NCBI RefSeq assembly: GCF_002999335.1
Contig: NW_020312557.1
Location: forward strand, 124,001-188,000
DNA length: 64,000 nt
From: Cyclospora cayetanensis
Lineage: Eukaryota; Apicomplexa; Conoidasida; Eucoccidiorida; Eimeriidae
Direction of reading: 5' to 3'
How positions within the stretch are numbered: the first letter of the stretch is position 1; each line of letters begins with the position of its first letter. Shown one piece after another: positions 60,301 through 64,000 of this stretch. The notes beneath the pieces were generated by a model. That model saw only the letters and a list, made by a program, of their open reading frames with translations, did no database searches and was not told where the DNA came from. Both the position numbers and the translations under genes were made by a program.

Positions 60301-62138
60301 GCAGCTAACCACCTGAAGGCCCCAATTCTACACCGTGTACTTGAGCAGAGAAGCTAGGGTTTAGGTATTTTTTCTACTTAGGCGCACAGCAGCGGTGTTC
60401 TTATAGCTGCACAGAGGGATGCGCGCAGACAGACAGCATCGATCCTCTCAGGGAAGCATCTTGGGGGTTTCCTGTGCGATTTCAGCAGCAGTTCTAAAAA
60501 ATTCTCTGTGAGCTGCATCCGTGGGGGCCCCACTGGAGAAGATGGCATCGAGTTTGCCGCGGATCCGCCTGGGGCTTTAGCCCTTGCCAGGTGGGCCCCC
60601 ACAGAATATTATCCCCCGCTGCCACCTCCCCCCTCCCGCTGGCTGGGGTTCTCTGGCTAGCACCAAGAGCTCTCCTATCTGTGCTTGAGGCTTAAAATCT
60701 TGTACCTTCTCAGGTTTCTACTGGACGACTCGCTGGCCAGGAAGGGCCCTCCAGTGCAGAATCCTGGAGGCTTAGGATCCTCTGTAGTTGCACCCCCGTA
60801 TTTGGGTTCGTTCTTTGCTTTGGAGATGCTGCGGCTCGAGGCTGGACTCCCGTGGATGGGGACGGACATGCGGAGCAGCCACACAGCGCCACAAGCAGGC
60901 TTTGCACGCTTGGTGAGTTTGTATAAGGTTAGGCAGAAAGTGCTTCTGGGATCAGAGGCCCTCAGTAGGCATCTTGCCGTTCCCCCCAATGTGAGAAGAG
61001 TTGGATTCATCATCGGGGGAAACGACAGACTGCTAAGGGCGGAGCAAATCCAGCAGGAGCGACAAGAGGCACCGGCAGAGGGGGATGAGGCAGGCGTTTG
61101 TTTTGCGGTATCCTCCGGTACGAATCTGGAGGCTATCAGTTTCCCATTATGCGGCTCTGCCGTTCTGTCTCGTGGTGAACGGCGGCCCGTCGGCATCATC
61201 ACTTCTGTGGGCTGGAGTCCCACGATGAAATGCAGAATTGCACAGGGGCTTGTGCTCAATGAATTTGCAAGGCACAGAGAGGTGCGTCAAGAGGGCGAAA
61301 CAGGCACGGACGAGGCGAGGGCGAGGACGCAAGGGGAGGGGCTGTTGGCGGTATCAGGGTGCAAGAACGATCAGAACAAAAGGAGATGCTCATTGGGTGA
61401 CACAATGTGACGACAGAAATAGGGATGGAATGAGTCACCACCAATAGATAGCGGAGAGAGCGAAGGTTGAATGTGGAGGGAGTGTTCATCGGCATTGCCT
61501 CTTTTGCGTCTGTTGCCTGAGTATTGCAGCCTGTATGGTTCGCAGTCCCAAAAGCTGTATCCTCAGATGCCCCCAAATGGAAAAAGGAAAAGTTACTAAG
61601 AGGAAGGAGGCTCCGCCTGTTAGTTCCAGGAAGGGTCTGCAGGCTACCACTCCTCCCGCATAACTACCCGTTGGTGCGTCATGTTATACACAACTCTCCG
61701 TGCTCCCTGCCAAGGTGCCCGTCCCTGCTTTCCTTAGTCCCCAAAAAAAGCCAACAGGCTCTGTGGAGCCTACGAATACGCCAGCGTGATCGAATCAGAA
61801 TGACCATAGCTTTTGAGGGCTCCAGGTGTCCATTCATGTCCTATTACTACTCTTGTTTATTTAAAGGGAAAACAAGGATTAGTGGCCAAATGCCAATGAG
61901 AGAATCAAGCAAGCTGTGTGTGTTGTTCGTGTGCGAGTTTATTTGCAGACAGAGGGCCAGAGGCAGACCGCGAAAACAGTGCCATTCGTGCCGATTAGGA
62001 ATGGGCAGCATCACAGCTCCGCAGAGACAACGAGGACGCGGTAGAAAGGGTCCAGGGAGAAGGAACCTTTGGAGAGATAGTGGAGGTGAGGAGGACATAT
62101 GTGATATGGTGGGGGCAGGGGAAGAAGGGAACTCCTAA
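57303..62138 (+). CDS. GCVT: GcvT-family aminomethyltransferase with long Gln-rich N-terminal extension
   Basis: T-protein of glycine cleavage: moves the aminomethyl carbon to tetrahydrofolate in mitochondria. Frame 57303 to about 58800-58940 starts MPPWNALCQGLVLSGRRLGG, an Arg-rich, acid-free leader, then about 500 mostly disordered residues with Gln runs. Folded-domain exons follow: about 58950-59151 (RFAFGGG...SSCLFDVSYRRLLEVRGRD...LASCDMQRMM), 59467-59624 (AYSALLLDSKGLLMDD), 59853 to 59946 or 59969 (VALQPSSKSCVLALQGP), about 60003-60290 (GLSQLPFMSAWRLE), 60382-60590 (PTGEDGIEFAADPP), 60714-61281 (EMLRLEAGLPWMGTDM...RPVGIITSVGWSPTM) and from 61530 (FAVPKA...LLRGRRLRLLVP...LPLLPHNYP). The Asp of the 'NDV' motif (CDM) and TGEDG are kept. 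The family end is near 61675; the frame runs on to TAA/TAG at about 62138, so a terminal intron is possible. Fusion of the leader to the GcvT exons is inferred from strand, adjacency and the lack of another GcvT start. Confidence 0.75.
57521..57750 (+). repeat. CAG/CAA runs encoding poly-Gln
   Basis: Two runs, at about 57521-57537 and 57700-57750, encode QQQQQ and a longer Gln stretch interrupted by Pro and Arg. They sit in the N-terminal extension of the GcvT-like gene. Mixed CAG and CAA codons suggest the longer run is not a recent slippage product. Confidence 0.9.
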
Positions 62139-63525
62139 AAGGGACAACCAACAACTTTTCGAATTTTTTATGGAGCGAAATGTTTTCTCCATACACCTTG
62201 AATGTAGTGTTACACTTCCACTGCCCGCAGTTCTGAAAGTTCCCCATATGAGGGCAGAAAGCCATGTAGGGTGAGAGTAGCTGCGACCTCCAACCATTCA
62301 CAGCATTCACAGCTAGTGCACAGAGCATCTAGCGTAAACGCACACAGCATGCCACTTCTTGCATCAAGCTAACCAAACTCTGGTATTTAAACGTATACCA
62401 ACATCCTAGGTAAGCTGTCCAATCTCACTAATTCTTATTTAAAAATAGTCAATGTAGAAAATGCCAAAGCGTAGCTACGCCCGCTACACCTGGTCTACGA
62501 GGTGGCACTTAAACTCTTACCAGAAGAATGTGCACGTCCCAATTTGCGTGCGAAGGGGGCTACCTATTTATTTGTGGGTGCGAAGACAGTGAGAGAAGTA
62601 CTTGAACACCAAACTAAGATAACAGTACAGCAAGACGACCAGCACCCAGGGGATCATCACCGCGTTAACTACGACCTGCATCGAAAGCACAAAGTAGCAG
62701 TTTGCGGATCACAAAGCGCCGCAGTTTGATGCTCTGCTTAACGTAGAAGCTCAGATAACAGGGTACACAACTGCAGCAATGGAACAAAAACCATCGATTT
62801 TCGGCGGGCAATGCCCAAGCGGCTGCGGGCCGGGTTGGGGCTTTTTTGGTGGATGCGGCATAGACGACATTCTCTCTTTTGATCTCCCCTGCTTCACGGC
62901 TCCTTTCGCACCATTTCAAGCTCCACCCAATATTTCATTTCAGATTCTCAGCGGATATAAACTGTGGAGGCAAAGTTGCAGCCTCGCAGTCCGGAGCTCT
63001 CCTTGCCTTTCTGCCTCCTGGAATGGCTCTGAGGTGTACGGGCAGTTTGCACTTCACCCTTTCTCCTTTAACCTTTCGAAGTGCCCAATAACCGCTATTT
63101 ATGTAAATCTAGACGCGGTTTGAGACTGACGCAACCGCGTTCAGAGAGTTGCCTCCCGGCACCGAAGCGCACAAGGCTGGGAGTCCATGTTTTTGCCGTC
63201 TGGCTGTAGGTTTTAGGGTGTATTTGTAGGGGCCATAGTCAACGTATGTTTGAACAGCTGTGTGTCTGCATCGTGAGGACAACCTCGGCGGTTAAACTGG
63301 GGCCAGACCAGACGCCCACGCCCAGTGCGTGTAGTGATAGGCGTACCTTCGGACGTTACTGCGCGGGGACCTCACGCTTCAAATTTTGTTACGGCGGAAA
63401 GCTATAAGAGAGATGGCGCGGGCCGAGGTGCGTGGAGAGCTTGTGTGTCGTTCGGTAGCCTCGGGAAACCCGTGTGCCGGAAGCATGAGTGTGCATCGAA
63501 ATATGCGTTTTTTGTTGTGGTTCAG
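62139..63525. other. Intergenic region with one small open frame
   Basis: 1.4 kb upstream of the RS-domain exons. It holds an ATG-started frame of 114 codons at 62779-63123 beginning MEQKPSIFGGQCPSGCGPGW, Gly/Cys-rich at first and without a family I recognise. It could be a small gene, an early exon of the downstream RS protein, or chance. Confidence 0.3.
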
Positions 63526-64000
63526 AGAGACCGGTCATCATCTCGGAGGAGGGCTGACATTACTAGAGAAAGAGAGCGGGACAGAGAGAGTATGTTTCAA
63601 ACCTATTTCCCCCTTTGGCTTCACGGGTGGGGCTTCGCACCCGGCCGGGTTCCTTGGCGTAAGAACTACCGCTGCGTGGTGGGTGTGTCGTGCAGGTTTC
63701 CCCCATAAGCGCTCGCGACGGAGCAGTAGCAGAGAAGCTTCGAGTCCGAAGAGGAGGGAGAGAAGAGGCCGAGAGAGAGACAGGGAGCGAGACAGGGAGG
63801 TAGGCAGGCGCGGAGACGGAGACAGGTCTAGGGAGAGAGATCGGCGGTCACGCCGTTGCTATAAAGACAGATCTGTTTCTCCCCCATCCCGCAGGGGCCC
63901 AAGTCATAGCAACGACTACAGGACACACTCGCCATACAGGCGGGCGGGGGGCGCCCCAGTTTCACGTTACAGCCCGCAGAGTGGTCGGCTCAACGGAGAC
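63526..64000 (+). CDS. RS-domain protein (SR splicing-factor type), partial
   Basis: Two exons with agreeing phase: 63526-63589 (RDRSSSRRRADITRERERD) ends A/GTATGT, and 63696 onward starts after TGCAG. The joined frame continues SFPHKRSRRSSSREASSPKR and stays open to the window edge through repeated RERDRERD, SRERDRRSRR, SVSPPSRRGPS and HSPYRR. Arg/Ser and Arg/Glu/Asp dipeptide runs are typical of nuclear SR-type splicing factors and their partners. No RRM or other domain lies in the visible part, so the exact protein cannot be named. The 5' end is upstream and unresolved; the 3' end is outside the window. Confidence 0.7.

Noticed and set aside
4111..60365. Scattered CCCTAAA/TTTAGGG heptamers (for example 4111-4117, 29419-29425, 34055-34061, 60355-60365) as telomere-like repeats
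   Set aside because: They occur singly. Allowing all permutations on both strands, such 7-mers are expected dozens of times in 64 kb, so they are not enriched enough to call interstitial telomeric repeats.

Overview
This window looks like nuclear DNA of a coccidian apicomplexan (Cyclospora or Eimeria type). The genes are intron-rich with GT-AG junctions, and base composition is close to balanced. There are CAG/poly-Gln runs, a PGK with an N-terminal leader suggesting apicoplast import, a perforin-like MACPF protein of the apicomplexan type, and decayed Ty3/gypsy-like retroelements. The species call is inference. There is no bacterial operon structure, and I found no rRNA, tRNA or CRISPR array.

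Layout. 0.15-1.8 kb: 3' part of a plus-strand gene, possibly RAP/FASTK-like. 2.8-5.4 kb (-): S-adenosylmethionine synthetase, seven exons, completely resolved. 5.4-12.2 kb: gene-poor, with retroelement debris. 12.2-13.9 kb (+): a single-exon, probably membrane-anchored protein of unknown function. 14-24 kb: gene-poor, with a decayed gypsy-like element at 16.7-19.5 kb. 24.2-26.9 kb (+): phosphoglycerate kinase, five exons. 27.8-30.1 kb (-): RFC clamp-loader subunit 3, seven exons. 30.7-34.4 kb (+): RBBP4/MSI1-type WD40 histone chaperone, fourteen exons, head to head with RFC3. 35.4-39.4 kb: a second decayed gypsy-like element on the plus strand. 41.9-48.6 kb (+): perforin-like protein, about thirteen exons. 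50.9-56.1 kb (-): an unrecognised multi-exon gene with weak VPS13-like hints. 57.3-62.1 kb (+): GcvT-family aminomethyltransferase, apparently fused to a long Gln-rich N-terminal extension. 63.5 kb to the end (+): an RS-domain protein cut by the window edge.

The exon models for MAT, PGK, RFC3 and RBBP4 were built by matching family motifs to splice sites with consistent phase, and they close without a gap. The perforin and GcvT models each have one or two unresolved junctions. The genes do not form a pathway. The one notable pairing is RFC3 with the RBBP4-like gene: both act in replication-coupled DNA and chromatin synthesis, and they share a 595-bp intergenic region.
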